Assembly (NCBI GenBank): GCA_040903745.1
Contig: JBBDUV010000072.1
Location: 46,292-110,291, forward strand
DNA from: M55B112 sp040903745
GTDB taxonomy: Bacteria; Bacteroidota; Bacteroidia; Bacteroidales; GCA-2748055
Length of the DNA: 64,000 nt
Direction of reading: 5' to 3'
Shown here: positions 34,451 through 42,625 of the stretch, in pieces
Position numbering within the stretch: the stretch's first letter is position 1
How the letters are laid out: each line of letters begins with the position of its first letter
The notes under the pieces: generated by a model
The model's input: only the letters and a program-made list of their open reading frames with translations
Database searches by the model: none
Told to the model about the DNA's origin: nothing
Position numbers and translations under genes: made by a program

Positions 34451-36352
34451 TCAGTAGGCGCGGGAATTGATTCCTTCGATATAGTTAATAAAGGAGGTGT
34501 TTACAACCTTGTTTCCACCGGGTGTGGGGTAGTCGCCCGTAAAGTACCAGTCGCCCAGATGGTCCGGTATTGCCTCATGCAGCGCCCCGATGCTCTGGTA
34601 CACGATCTTCACCTCCGCCCCGATCTCCGGAGTGGTAAGCAGTTCCGCAATTTTGGCAGAAATCTGCTCTGCGGTAAAAGGGCTGTATATATCCTTTACG
34701 TAATTGATAATATTCTCTTTCTGTTCATGCTTCTGCGCGACCGATTTCTTGTACACCTCATTGATAACATGCTCTTTCCCATGGTCCTTCAGCAATGCAA
34801 TGGCAGCCTGAAAGGCAATGAAGTCATTCAGCCTGGCCATATCGATACCGTAGCAATCGGGGTAGCGGATCTGCGGTGATGAAGAGACAACAACGATCCG
34901 CCTGGGCCCGAGCCGGTCGAGGATCTTCAGGATGCTCTCCCGCAAGGTTGTCCCCCGCACGATCGAATCGTCGATAATCACCAGGTTGTCCTTCCCACGC
35001 CTGATGGTACCATAGGTAATGTCATACACATGGTTTACCAGGTCCTTCCGGCCCTTGTCCTGTGAGATGAAGGTCCTTAGCTTAATATCCTTAATGGCAA
35101 CCTTCTCTATCCTTGGCCGACGCGAAATAATCTCCGCCATCTGTTCATCATCCAGACCGCCGTTGCTCTTTCTGATCTCCTCGATCTTATCACGGATCAT
35201 TCGGTCCTCTACCCCGGCAACCATTCCATAGAACGCCGATTCGGCCGTATTCGGGATAAACGAGAATACCGTGTTTTTCGTATCTCCGTCAATGCTCTCC
35301 ATGATCGCGGGAACGAGAAGTTTACCCAGCATCTTGCGCTCACCGTAGATGCTCTTATCACTTCCCCTGGAAAAATAGATGCGCTCAAAAGAACAGGATC
35401 GCTTCTCAAAAGGCTCCCTAACCTGTTCCTGTAAAATGGTACCATTCTTTTTGATTACAATCGCCTTGCCCGGCTCAAGTTCATGGATCTGGTCTGCCTT
35501 CAGATCCATAACCGTTTGTATTACAGGTCGCTCTGAGGCTATGATAGCTATCTCCTCATTATGGTAGTAATAGGCGGGGCGGATGCCCCAGGGATCACGC
35601 ATAACAAAAGCATCACCGTGTCCGAGTAGTCCGGCTATGGCATAACCACCATCCCAACTCTTGGAAGCCTCCGCAAGAATCTTGCCCATTCCAATTTTTT
35701 CGGCGATCATTTCAGAGATATCCCTGTTGGAGTAACCTTTCGACTTAAATGAATCGAACAGCACCTGGTTCTCCCTGTCGAGAAAATGTCCCACCTTCTC
35801 CAGGATGGTCACGGTATCTGAGAAATCCTTGGGCGACTGGCCGAGGTCGAGGAGTTGTCCGAAAAGCTCATCGACATTGGTCAGGTTAAAATTCCCCGCG
35901 ATCACCAGGTTTCTGGATTTCCAATTATTCTGCCGCATCACCGGGTGCAGGTTTTCTGTATTGTTGCCCCCGTAGGTTCCGTACCTGAGATGTCCGAGAT
36001 AGAGTTCGCCCACAAATGGCAGGTTCATCTTGGCCCAGTGTGCATCATTGTACGATTGCGGGTGCTTGCGTTCTGCCTTCTTAAAGTTTCCGTATACATC
36101 TTTGAAGATGTCGTTGATCGCATCGCTTTTGGATGATCGGATCCTGCTGAAATATTTTTGTCCTGGGGGAACGTCCAGCTTTACAGTGGCCAGACCGGCT
36201 CCATCCTGACCCCTGTTGCGCTGCTTCTCCATCAGAAGATAAAGTTTTTGCAGACCATATTTCCATGTGCCGTACTTCAGCTGGTAATACTCCAGCGGTT
36301 TCAGTAACCTAATCAGTGCAATACCGCACTTATGCTTAATTTCATCACTCAT
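34451..36352 (-). CDS. Amidophosphoribosyltransferase-family protein, long form
   Basis: A 633-residue relative of PurF, which makes phosphoribosylamine from PRPP and glutamine as first step of purine synthesis. The glutamine amidotransferase domain starts with Cys9 (HKCGIALIRLL), the expected catalytic residue after removal of a short propeptide, and has RNRGQDGAGLA, GHLRYGTYGGNN and GNFNLTN. The phosphoribosyltransferase domain has RIYFSRGSDKSIYGERK and the PRPP loop VIIDDSIVRGTTLRES. It is longer than classic PurF (about 500 residues) through insertions in the first domain. Bacteroidetes often carry both a standard and this long form, so its exact role may differ from PurF. A terminator separates it from the SPOR gene upstream. 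Confidence 0.85.
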   Translation of the reverse strand: MSDEIKHKCGIALIRLLKPLEYYQLKYGTWKYGLQKLYLLMEKQRNRGQDGAGLATVKLDVPPGQKYFSRIRSSKSDAINDIFKDVYGNFKKAERKHPQSYNDAHWAKMNLPFVGELYLGHLRYGTYGGNNTENLHPVMRQNNWKSRNLVIAGNFNLTNVDELFGQLLDLGQSPKDFSDTVTILEKVGHFLDRENQVLFDSFKSKGYSNRDISEMIAEKIGMGKILAEASKSWDGGYAIAGLLGHGDAFVMRDPWGIRPAYYYHNEEIAIIASERPVIQTVMDLKADQIHELEPGKAIVIKKNGTILQEQVREPFEKRSCSFERIYFSRGSDKSIYGERKMLGKLLVPAIMESIDGDTKNTVFSFIPNTAESAFYGMVAGVEDRMIRDKIEEIRKSNGGLDDEQMAEIISRRPRIEKVAIKDIKLRTFISQDKGRKDLVNHVYDITYGTIRRGKDNLVIIDDSIVRGTTLRESILKILDRLGPRRIVVVSSSPQIRYPDCYGIDMARLNDFIAFQAAIALLKDHGKEHVINEVYKKSVAQKHEQKENIINYVKDIYSPFTAEQISAKIAELLTTPEIGAEVKIVYQSIGALHEAIPDHLGDWYFTGDYPTPGGNKVVNTSFINYIEGINSRAY

Positions 36353-36362
36353 ACAACGTTAC

Positions 36363-36390
36363 AAAAAAAATAGAGGATCAATCCTCTATT
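36363..36390 (-). terminator. Intrinsic terminator overlapping the SPOR stop codon
   Basis: On the minus strand AATAGAGG (36390-36383) pairs with CCTCTATT (36376-36369) across ATTGAT, followed by a run of T to 36363. The SPOR stop codon TGA lies in the loop. The end of the T-run is only 10 nt before the ATG of the amidophosphoribosyltransferase gene. Confidence 0.7.
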
Positions 36391-36821
36391 ACAATGTTAT
36401 CTCCAACAATAAAAGCGTCGTGAAAATCACTTTTTATCCTGTTAAGGACTTTAAGTGCTTCACGTCTGGTCCTGAAATCACCTACATAAATCTTGTAATA
36501 TGATCCTTCATACCTGTCGTAAGTCGTAATATCCGGGTAGGTTGACAGGAAATCGGCCTTTACCCGCCTTTGCTTCTCCTTTGCTCCATGCCCGTTATCC
36601 GAAAATATCCTGATCCTGTATCCCGAAACGCCCCTGTTCCTGCTGTTCTGTATAAGATGCTTATTGTAGTTTTCCAGAATCAACGAATCCAATGTAATAA
36701 CCACATCTCCGGACATCTCCATCTGCTGCAGCCTGCTGAGCGGATCGGCCCCACTCCTGCCTTGTCCTGCAACAGCTGCACTTACAGTTAGTATAGTTGT
36801 GATAAAAATAAAAAATCGCAT
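36378..36821 (-). CDS. Exported SPOR-domain protein
   Basis: A 147-residue protein from ATG 36821 with a signal peptide (MRFFIFITTILTVSAAVAGQ, cleavage near AVAGQ). The C-terminal half is a SPOR domain: GYRIRIFSDNGHGAKEK, then ADFLSTYPDITTYDRYEG and YYKIYVGDFRTRREALKVL, ending DAFIVGDNIVIED. SPOR domains bind denuded septal glycan strands in the periplasm, so a division-site role is likely. The frame is open to 36863, but a -7 box lies between the two starts. The terminator overlaps its last codons. Confidence 0.85.
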   Translation of the reverse strand: MRFFIFITTILTVSAAVAGQGRSGADPLSRLQQMEMSGDVVITLDSLILENYNKHLIQNSRNRGVSGYRIRIFSDNGHGAKEKQRRVKADFLSTYPDITTYDRYEGSYYKIYVGDFRTRREALKVLNRIKSDFHDAFIVGDNIVIED

Positions 36822-36838
36822 ACACTCGAATCGTGTTC

Positions 36839-36846
36839 CAAATTTA
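36839..36846 (-). promoter_or_regulatory. Promoter -7 box of the SPOR gene
   Basis: TAAATTTG on the minus strand matches TAnnTTTG and lies 17 nt before the ATG at 36821. The divergent membrane-protein gene at 36902 has only a weaker box TATTTTCG just before its start. Confidence 0.5.
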
Positions 36847-36901
36847 ATTAAAAATGTGTTCAATTTATACGCTACGGAAAAATATTAACTATTTTCGCTC
36901 C

Positions 36902-37591
36902 ATGTCTGTAAAACGTAGAAATATCCGAAACATTGAAATCATAACAGGATTATTTCTGATCATGTCGGTCATCTCTATCCTCGTGGCCTTCCTTCTGAAG
37001 TTTGATTATACCGTTCCGAATGCATCATTCGAGGAGGATATCGATTTTCTTCTCGATAATATTTCACGCCAGAGAGTCAGCGCAATCTCCTGGATCATAG
37101 CTGGTTCAGTAAACCTCTTTTTACTTCCGGTCTACCTCATCATGTTTCACAGGTACCAGAAGGGAATGCACCTTTTTAGCGGGTTTCTCATTCTTGTCAT
37201 GGCCTTTACATTTTTCAGGAGAGGAATTGGTGAACTACAGCTGGCAGAGCTCACTTCCTTGTTGTTGGAGGCAGGGACAAGCCCGGATGATCTGCTCAAG
37301 ACAGCCATTCTGATCAACCTGAGACAGATTCTTCTTCTTCTTAAAATTGGAATGACAGCATTTGGAGCATTCACCACCGTCTTTACCATCTCCCGTTTCA
37401 GCGATGTGAAGTTCCCGGTATTCGGTAGCATGATTGCTTTCCTTGCCGGACCGGTTATCATCACCTATACCTGGTTGAATCCGGAGCACATCCTCATGAC
37501 CCTGGCACTGGCAGCTGCCTGGATGGGGCTTCTCATTGTCGGAGGGAAATTCGTAACAACAGGTCTTGCTTTCAAACATGTCGACCCGTAA
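36902..37591 (+). CDS. Six-helix membrane protein, DUF4386-like
   Basis: A 229-residue integral membrane protein from ATG 36902. Hydrophobic segments are at about residues 12-32, 56-78, 84-103, 136-160, 168-188 and 194-215, with a basic N-terminus (MSVKRRNIRNIEIITG) in the cytosol. The pattern and the segment between helices 1 and 2 (FEEDIDFLLDNISRQRVSAI) resemble DUF4386 proteins, but the match is by eye and tentative. It is followed 50 bp later by a soluble histidine kinase on the same strand, so the two could work together. No function is known. Confidence 0.6.
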   Translation: MSVKRRNIRNIEIITGLFLIMSVISILVAFLLKFDYTVPNASFEEDIDFLLDNISRQRVSAISWIIAGSVNLFLLPVYLIMFHRYQKGMHLFSGFLILVMAFTFFRRGIGELQLAELTSLLLEAGTSPDDLLKTAILINLRQILLLLKIGMTAFGAFTTVFTISRFSDVKFPVFGSMIAFLAGPVIITYTWLNPEHILMTLALAAAWMGLLIVGGKFVTTGLAFKHVDP

Positions 37592-37641
37592 ACTGTTAAC
37601 TATTATATTACAGCTGCAATAAATATAACCGTATCTGAACT

Positions 37642-38751
37642 ATGAAGTACTCCTCAACAAACGATATTTTAGAATCGCTGATCCCCGATGCCGGGGCAAA
37701 AGCATTTATCACAGAACTAATCAACTCTTTTCCAGGTTTTATCATGCTGCTGGATGAGGACCGGCGACTCGTATACTCAAACAGGAAAATGATGGATGCA
37801 CTGTCCATTGATGACTTTGAAACAGTCTTCAGGCTCAGACCGGGGGATCTTTTTCAGTGTGTTAATTCATTTCGAACCACAGGTGGTTGCGGTACTGCAG
37901 AAGGATGTGAGTATTGTGGGGCAATGAATTCCATGACAGCTTCCCGGACCGAAGGAAAAACGGTCGCCAACCAATTCAGGGTCCTTGGCGCTTCCAATGG
38001 CAAGCCCCAGTCCAGTGTTTTCAGGTTCACTTCAACGCCTTTTCACTTTAATGAGACATTTTTCTATCTCGTCACCCTCGAAGATATCAACAACGAAATC
38101 AGGAAGGAGGAACTTGAACAGATCTTCTTTCATGACCTGATGAATTCGATTGGAGGACTGTTTGGTGTGATAGAACTCTTGAAAGAAAATGAGGATATTG
38201 AGCCACTGTACATAGATATTCTTGAAGCTTCCTATAATTCGCTGTATGACACGATCAACGAACAGAAACAATACTCCCTGGCCGAAAGCGGAAAGCTACG
38301 GATAAAAAAAGAGATGTTGCATCCACAGGATCTGATAATTGAGGCTACACTCCCATTTAATGAGAAAAAAGGATACAAAGCGGCGCTGGAAATAGCCGGG
38401 GATACTGCCGATCTGATCTTTACATCCGATTCCTCTCTCCTCTCCAGGGTGTTGATCAATATGATTAAAAATGCACTGGAGGCATCAGAAGAAAAAGATA
38501 CCGTAACCGTCGGGGCCACCCAAACGGGCCACCAACTTAGATTCTGGGTCCATAACCCGGGTTATATGCCCCGGGAGACCCAGCTGCAGATTTTTGAACG
38601 CTCCTATACTACGAAGGGACACGGACGCGGACTTGGAACTTTTAGCATGAAATTACTGGGAGAGAGTTGCCTGGGAGGAAAAGTCGATTTCAGCTCAGAA
38701 GAAGAAACCGGGACCACCTTCTGGATCGATTTGCCACTGGATACACAATGA
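37642..38751 (+). CDS. Soluble sensor histidine kinase with four-cysteine PAS domain
   Basis: A 369-residue kinase without membrane helices. Residues about 20-145 form a PAS domain (PGFIMLLDEDRRLVYSNRKM) carrying cysteines 73, 83, 89 and 92 in FQCVNSF and GGCGTAEGCEYCG, a spacing (C-x9-C-x5-C-x2-C) suited to a metal or redox site. The phospho-acceptor region is IFFHDLMNSIGGLFGVIELL with His164, and the ATPase domain has NMIKNALEAS (N box), HGRGLGTFSMKLL (G2 box) and a C-terminal GTTFWIDLPL. No response regulator gene is next to it, so it is an orphan kinase. The downstream neighbour is convergent yebC. Confidence 0.85.
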   Translation: MKYSSTNDILESLIPDAGAKAFITELINSFPGFIMLLDEDRRLVYSNRKMMDALSIDDFETVFRLRPGDLFQCVNSFRTTGGCGTAEGCEYCGAMNSMTASRTEGKTVANQFRVLGASNGKPQSSVFRFTSTPFHFNETFFYLVTLEDINNEIRKEELEQIFFHDLMNSIGGLFGVIELLKENEDIEPLYIDILEASYNSLYDTINEQKQYSLAESGKLRIKKEMLHPQDLIIEATLPFNEKKGYKAALEIAGDTADLIFTSDSSLLSRVLINMIKNALEASEEKDTVTVGATQTGHQLRFWVHNPGYMPRETQLQIFERSYTTKGHGRGLGTFSMKLLGESCLGGKVDFSSEEETGTTFWIDLPLDTQ

Positions 38752-38782
38752 TCCTGCATCATTCGTTTGTTCTAAAAACCCA

Positions 38783-39523
38783 CTATTCCATCGCGGCCAT
38801 CACTTCATCTGTTACCTCGAGGTTATGAAATACATTCTGCACGTCATCGTCATCCTCAAACTCCTCAACGATCTTTAAAATCTGGACAGACTCCTCAATG
38901 GTAAGCTCCTTGGTGTCATTTGGAATACGCTGCAATTCAGCACTTTCCGTATCAAGCCCCATCTCATCCAGCTTCTTCTGTACATTGTTAAAATCCTCCA
39001 GCGGTGTGGTAATCATAAAGGTGTCATCGTTCAACTCGATCTCCTCCACTCCTGCATCGATAATCTCCAATTCAAACTCTTCAGGGTCAATCTCTCCCTT
39101 CGGTACAGTGATTACCCCCTTCCTGTCGAACAGGAAAGAGAGCGACCCGTTGGTACCGAGCGATCCGCCGCGTTTATTAAAAATAGCGCGCACACTGCTT
39201 ACTGTGCGGTTGTTGTTATCAGTAAGACACTCGATAAACACAGCAATACCATGGGGCAGATATCCTTCGAAGGTCACTTCCTGAAAACTCGACGAATCCT
39301 TGTTTGCTTTGCTGATGGCCCGCTGGATATTGTCCTTCGGCATATTCATTCCCTTGGCAGTCTGCACAGCCGACCGCAGGCGCGGATTGGTTTCCGGGTC
39401 GCTTCCGCCCAGCTCGGCAGATATGGTGATCTCCTTGATCAGCTTGGTGAAGATCTTTCCTCGTTTGGCGTCGATAGCACCCTTTTTGCGTTTAATGGTT
39501 GACCATTTGCTGTGTCCTGACAT
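38783..39523 (-). CDS. yebC: YebC/PmpR-family translation or transcription factor
   Basis: A 246-residue YebC-family protein. The N-terminus MSGHSKWSTIKRKKGAIDAK and RGKIFTKLIKEITISAELGG are diagnostic, followed by KGMNMPKDNIQRAISKA and YLPHGIAVFIECLTDNNNRT, with TNGSLSFLFDRKG in the second domain. Members have been reported as transcriptional regulators and, more recently, as factors that help ribosomes through proline stretches. The C-terminus ends in an acidic EEFEDDDDVQNVFHNLE run, normal for the family. It is monocistronic here. Confidence 0.93.
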   Translation of the reverse strand: MSGHSKWSTIKRKKGAIDAKRGKIFTKLIKEITISAELGGSDPETNPRLRSAVQTAKGMNMPKDNIQRAISKANKDSSSFQEVTFEGYLPHGIAVFIECLTDNNNRTVSSVRAIFNKRGGSLGTNGSLSFLFDRKGVITVPKGEIDPEEFELEIIDAGVEEIELNDDTFMITTPLEDFNNVQKKLDEMGLDTESAELQRIPNDTKELTIEESVQILKIVEEFEDDDDVQNVFHNLEVTDEVMAAME

Positions 39524-39594
39524 ATTCCTAAATTTTATTTGACCGTTGAAAATCAGTAAAGGCCCATCGGCAATAAAAGCTGCCTTAAAGGACC

Positions 39595-40176
39595 TTACAA
39601 AAATAGGAAAACAGCTTGGATTTGAAAATAGCTACTAAACAGCGACCTGCTTATCACCTGGACACCTCCGAAGACCACACCAACCTTGATATGCAGCGCG
39701 GCAGTATCGGCCCGGTAGTTCTCCGAACTATACTTTGAGCTACCGAAAACCGCCGTGTTCCCACCGGGCAGTTCCGCCCCGGCAAAGACAGCATCGGCCT
39801 TGATCTTGTAGGGCATGTCCTCACTGACCTTGATTACCGTTCCCCCGAAAACCGTATTGATCTCCACGTGAACGTTCCCCTGGCTCAGATCGGTCCGGGT
39901 GAAATCGTACACCCCTTTTCCAAAAATCACACTGTATTCCGTGCCATCTTCCGGACTGTCGTAGACCCGTTCACTGAAGATCGTTTCATTCGGACCGATC
40001 TTTCCCTCGGGAATCAGCACCCTGTCAAACAGGATTTTAAGTCCGATGAATATAAAAAATACGCCAACCAGGATCTTAAACACGGGAAAATCCACGTTAA
40101 AAACCACTTTGATGATGAGGACCGTGCCTAATGCCAGCAACAGCACCCCCCAGAATAAACCAGCTCCCATTTTCAC
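39595..40176 (-). CDS. LiaF-like membrane protein
   Basis: A 193-residue protein with two N-terminal membrane helices (about residues 7-25 and 29-49: GLFWGVLLLALGTVLIIKV and PVFKILVGVFFIFIGLKIL) and a C-terminal right-handed beta-helix-like domain of the LiaF/DUF2154 kind, recognised by repeated F-G-x-x-x-x-x-x turns: SVIFGKGVYDFT, INTVFGGTVIKV, DAVFAGAELPGGNTAVFG and VGVVFGGVQV. LiaF proteins restrain envelope-stress kinases in Firmicutes; in Bacteroidetes their role is unclear. An alternative start lies two codons inside. Confidence 0.75.
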   Translation of the reverse strand: MKMGAGLFWGVLLLALGTVLIIKVVFNVDFPVFKILVGVFFIFIGLKILFDRVLIPEGKIGPNETIFSERVYDSPEDGTEYSVIFGKGVYDFTRTDLSQGNVHVEINTVFGGTVIKVSEDMPYKIKADAVFAGAELPGGNTAVFGSSKYSSENYRADTAALHIKVGVVFGGVQVISRSLFSSYFQIQAVFLFL

Positions 40177-40630
40177 TAGATTAAAATTTAAATAATTAAT
40201 TGATTGATATTATAAAGCTCATAATTTGGTAAAATAGCATTTTTGTTTCATTTACCGTGGAACCCTCACAGTGAATTAATAGCATATTTTTAAATAAATG
40301 TGCATGCGGATTTCATCTCTTTTAGATTAATATTAAAAATATTTAAAATACATTACAGGGTATACCCTGGTAAATAGTTACAAATAAATTTATGTTCATC
40401 AATCCTCGCAGCAACCATTGTTTTACGATACATCTGGTAAGCAAAAAGCAATTCCTGCCGATATCCACTGCAATATTACATCAGTTCAAGAGAGTTTAAT
40501 AGTAAAAATCGGTGAATGGTGCAGATATATCGGCGAAAAAGGAGAACCTTAGGTAATTTGAGATGAAGAGCCAGGCAGAAAACAGGAAAATGCTTCAGAA
40601 TAAACTCCCGGACGGTTTCATTTCTTTTTC
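40177..40630. other. Long AT-rich intergenic region before miaB
   Basis: About 450 bp separate the divergent LiaF-like gene and miaB. No gene of believable composition is seen. It holds one perfect palindrome (40356-40369), many A/T tracts, and ends in the miaB promoter. It could hold control sites for both flanking genes. Confidence 0.5.
40356..40369. promoter_or_regulatory. Perfect 14-bp palindrome
   Basis: CAGGGTATACCCTG is a perfect palindrome in otherwise AT-rich DNA, 180 bp upstream of the LiaF-like gene and 327 bp upstream of miaB. The G/C arms against an AT background suggest an operator for a dimeric regulator; no regulator is identified. Confidence 0.4.
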
Positions 40631-40638
40631 TAATTTTG
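40631..40638 (+). promoter_or_regulatory. miaB promoter -7 box
   Basis: TAATTTTG matches TAnnTTTG and lies 57 nt upstream of the miaB ATG, giving a leader of about 50 nt. No clear -33 TTG is seen at the right distance. Confidence 0.5.
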
Positions 40639-40695
40639 CATTCAGGATAGTTACTTGTCCACCACCCTGGCAAAACTGTTTTTCAAAAAGTCAGT

Positions 40696-42171
40696 ATGCA
40701 AAAAAAGAAGTTATATGTCGAAACCTACGGCTGCCAGATGAACGTGGCCGATTCCGAGGTGGTGGTGGCGATCCTCCAGAAGCAGGATTACGAGGTCACG
40801 GAAAAGATGGAGGAGGCAGACCTTGTGCTGGTAAATACCTGCTCCATACGCGACAACGCCGAACAAAAGGTCAATAAGCGTATCACGGAGTTTGGCCGGC
40901 AGAAAAAACAAAACAGCAACCTGGTAGTGGGCGTTATCGGTTGTATGGCTGAACGCCTGAAGGAGAAGCTGCTGGAGAAGGATCGGTCGGTGGACCTGGT
41001 GGTGGGTCCGGATGCCTACCGCGAACTGCCCGCACTGCTGGCAGAGGTGGAGGCTGGACAGAGAGGGATCAACACCCTGCTTTCGCTGGAGGAGACCTAT
41101 GCCGACCTGAGTCCGGTTCGGCTCGACAAAAACCACGTATCGGCCTTCGTCTCGATCATGCGGGGCTGTGACAACTTCTGCACCTATTGCGTGGTGCCGT
41201 TCACCCGCGGCAGGGAGCGCAGCCGCGATCCGCAGACCATCGAAAGGGAGGTGCGGGAACTCTTTGAAGCCGGTTACAGGGAGGTGACGCTGCTGGGACA
41301 GAATGTGAACTCATACAGATGGAAGGGCAAGCAGCAGGCCGCGATCGAAGGAGAAAAGGTGACAAGAGAGGCACGGTCCATTGATGAAGATATGGCCGGA
41401 ACTAGTTCACGGTCGGCTGCAAGTGGGGAGTCACAATCCCCTGGTAAAAGTTCACTCACTGCTGCCGGTCAGGAAATCAGCTTTGAGAGGCTGCTGGAAC
41501 GGATAGCCCGAATCTCCCCATTGTTAAGACTCCGTTTTGCCACTTCCCACCCGAAGGATATGTCTGACGAGCTGCTGCAAATCATGGCACGGTACCCCAA
41601 CCTCTGCCGCAGCATCCACCTGCCGGTACAGTCGGGCAGCACCGCCGTTCTGAAGCGGATGAAACGCGGGTACACCCGGGAGATGTACGAAAACAGAGTA
41701 AAGGCGATCAGGCAATACCTGCCTGAAGCCACGATTTCCACCGATATCATCGCCGGATTCTGTGGTGAGACGGAAGAGGAGCACCGGGAGACCCTTGGTT
41801 TGATGAGGTGGACAGGGTTCGATCTCGCCTATATGTTCAAGTACAGTGAGCGGCCGGATACCCTGGCGGCAAAAAAATATAAGGATGATGTTCCGGAGAA
41901 GGTGAAGACCCGCCGGCTGAATGAAATTATTGCGCTCCAGGGTGAACTGTCGCTGAAGAGCAAGCAGGAAGATATTGGAAAGGCTTTTGAAGTACTCGTA
42001 GAAGGCACATCGAAAAAATCAATGTCGGAACTTGTCGGCCGGACCAGTCAGAACAAAGTGGTGGTCTTCCCGGAAGAGGACCGCAGGCCGGGTGACTATG
42101 TCATGGTGAAGGTGCGGGAATGCACCTCGGCAACACTGATTGGTGATATAGTTCAGAAAGACGACCGGTAA
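40696..42171 (+). CDS. miaB: tRNA-2-methylthio-N6-dimethylallyladenosine synthase MiaB with an insertion
   Basis: A 491-residue radical SAM methylthiotransferase acting on A37 of tRNAs. The N-terminal domain binds one Fe-S cluster through Cys13 (ETYGCQMN), Cys49 (VNTCSIR) and Cys83 (IGCMAER); the radical SAM cluster is Cys158, Cys162 and Cys165 in RGCDNFCTYCVVPFTRGRE. HLPVQSGSTAVLKRMKRGYT and a C-terminal TRAM domain follow (FEVLVEGTSKK to the end). Residues about 210-260 form a Ser/Gly/Glu/Lys-rich insertion between LLGQNVNSY and ISFERLLERIA, making the protein longer than the usual 440-470 residues. Single gene with its own promoter. Confidence 0.95.
   Translation: MQKKKLYVETYGCQMNVADSEVVVAILQKQDYEVTEKMEEADLVLVNTCSIRDNAEQKVNKRITEFGRQKKQNSNLVVGVIGCMAERLKEKLLEKDRSVDLVVGPDAYRELPALLAEVEAGQRGINTLLSLEETYADLSPVRLDKNHVSAFVSIMRGCDNFCTYCVVPFTRGRERSRDPQTIEREVRELFEAGYREVTLLGQNVNSYRWKGKQQAAIEGEKVTREARSIDEDMAGTSSRSAASGESQSPGKSSLTAAGQEISFERLLERIARISPLLRLRFATSHPKDMSDELLQIMARYPNLCRSIHLPVQSGSTAVLKRMKRGYTREMYENRVKAIRQYLPEATISTDIIAGFCGETEEEHRETLGLMRWTGFDLAYMFKYSERPDTLAAKKYKDDVPEKVKTRRLNEIIALQGELSLKSKQEDIGKAFEVLVEGTSKKSMSELVGRTSQNKVVVFPEEDRRPGDYVMVKVRECTSATLIGDIVQKDDR
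41323..41476 (+). other. Low-complexity insertion inside miaB
   Basis: These bases encode about 51 hydrophilic residues (for example GTSSRSAASGESQSPGKSS) at the loop after the LLGQNVNSY motif, where most MiaB proteins have a short link of some ten residues. Compare insertions in pabB and aroA. Confidence 0.6.
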
Positions 42172-42549
42172 ATATAAATGTTATTTGTGAACGGATGGAC
42201 TTCTTGACTGTTGTAGGCTTGGAGTAGGAACAGGAACAGGCACTGGAGTAGGAACGGAAACAGGTTTAATTGGTGAACAGGAGCTATATTATGCCGGCAA
42301 ATAAAATATTTAAGGATCAGATCAACAGATTCTACTTTAGCAAAAAGCTGGATGTATAACTTTAAGATGCTACATATAAACTAATTCTGCCATGAGCGAT
42401 CAGATCAAGGAATTTCATGACTACTTGTCGGTAAAACTCTAATCCAAACTTTTTTAGAATCTTAATAATTTGACGATATCTAAAACCTGATAATCTGCCC
42501 ATTATACTCCAATAACTACAGGGTAATCAAAATTATCATTAATCGTTTC
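42172..42549. other. Intergenic region with decayed sequence
   Basis: No gene is seen. Two 24-bp purine-rich units begin with GGAGTAGGAAC at 42221 and 42245. At 42392 an ATG opens only 16 codons (MSDQIKEFHDYLSVKL), perhaps the broken 5' end of a former gene. The tail merges into the aspS-like fragment at 42550. Confidence 0.5.
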
Positions 42550-42624
42550 TTACTTCGTCTCCTTCGACGCCCCGATTGCTTTCTCCTTCACTTCCAAAAA
42601 CAATTCATCCAACTGCTTTTGCAT
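42550..42624 (-). pseudogene. Duplicated 3' end of aspS
   Basis: A 24-codon frame reads MQKQLDELFLEVKEKAIGAS plus KETK. The true AspS C-terminus at 44145-44220 reads SQEQLDELFLTVKEKEIRAS plus NQAE, so 14 of the last 24 residues agree, and the two DNA copies share AAACAATTCATCCAACTGCT exactly. The fragment begins one base after the stop of the lipoprotein gene at 42626 and in the same orientation as aspS, 1.6 kb away. Confidence 0.7.
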
Positions 42625-42625
42625 C

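Noticed and set aside
42392..42442. 16-codon frame MSDQIKEFHDYLSVKL as a gene
   Set aside because: Too short, no promoter or coupling to a neighbour; at best a broken 5' end, noted within the intergenic entry.
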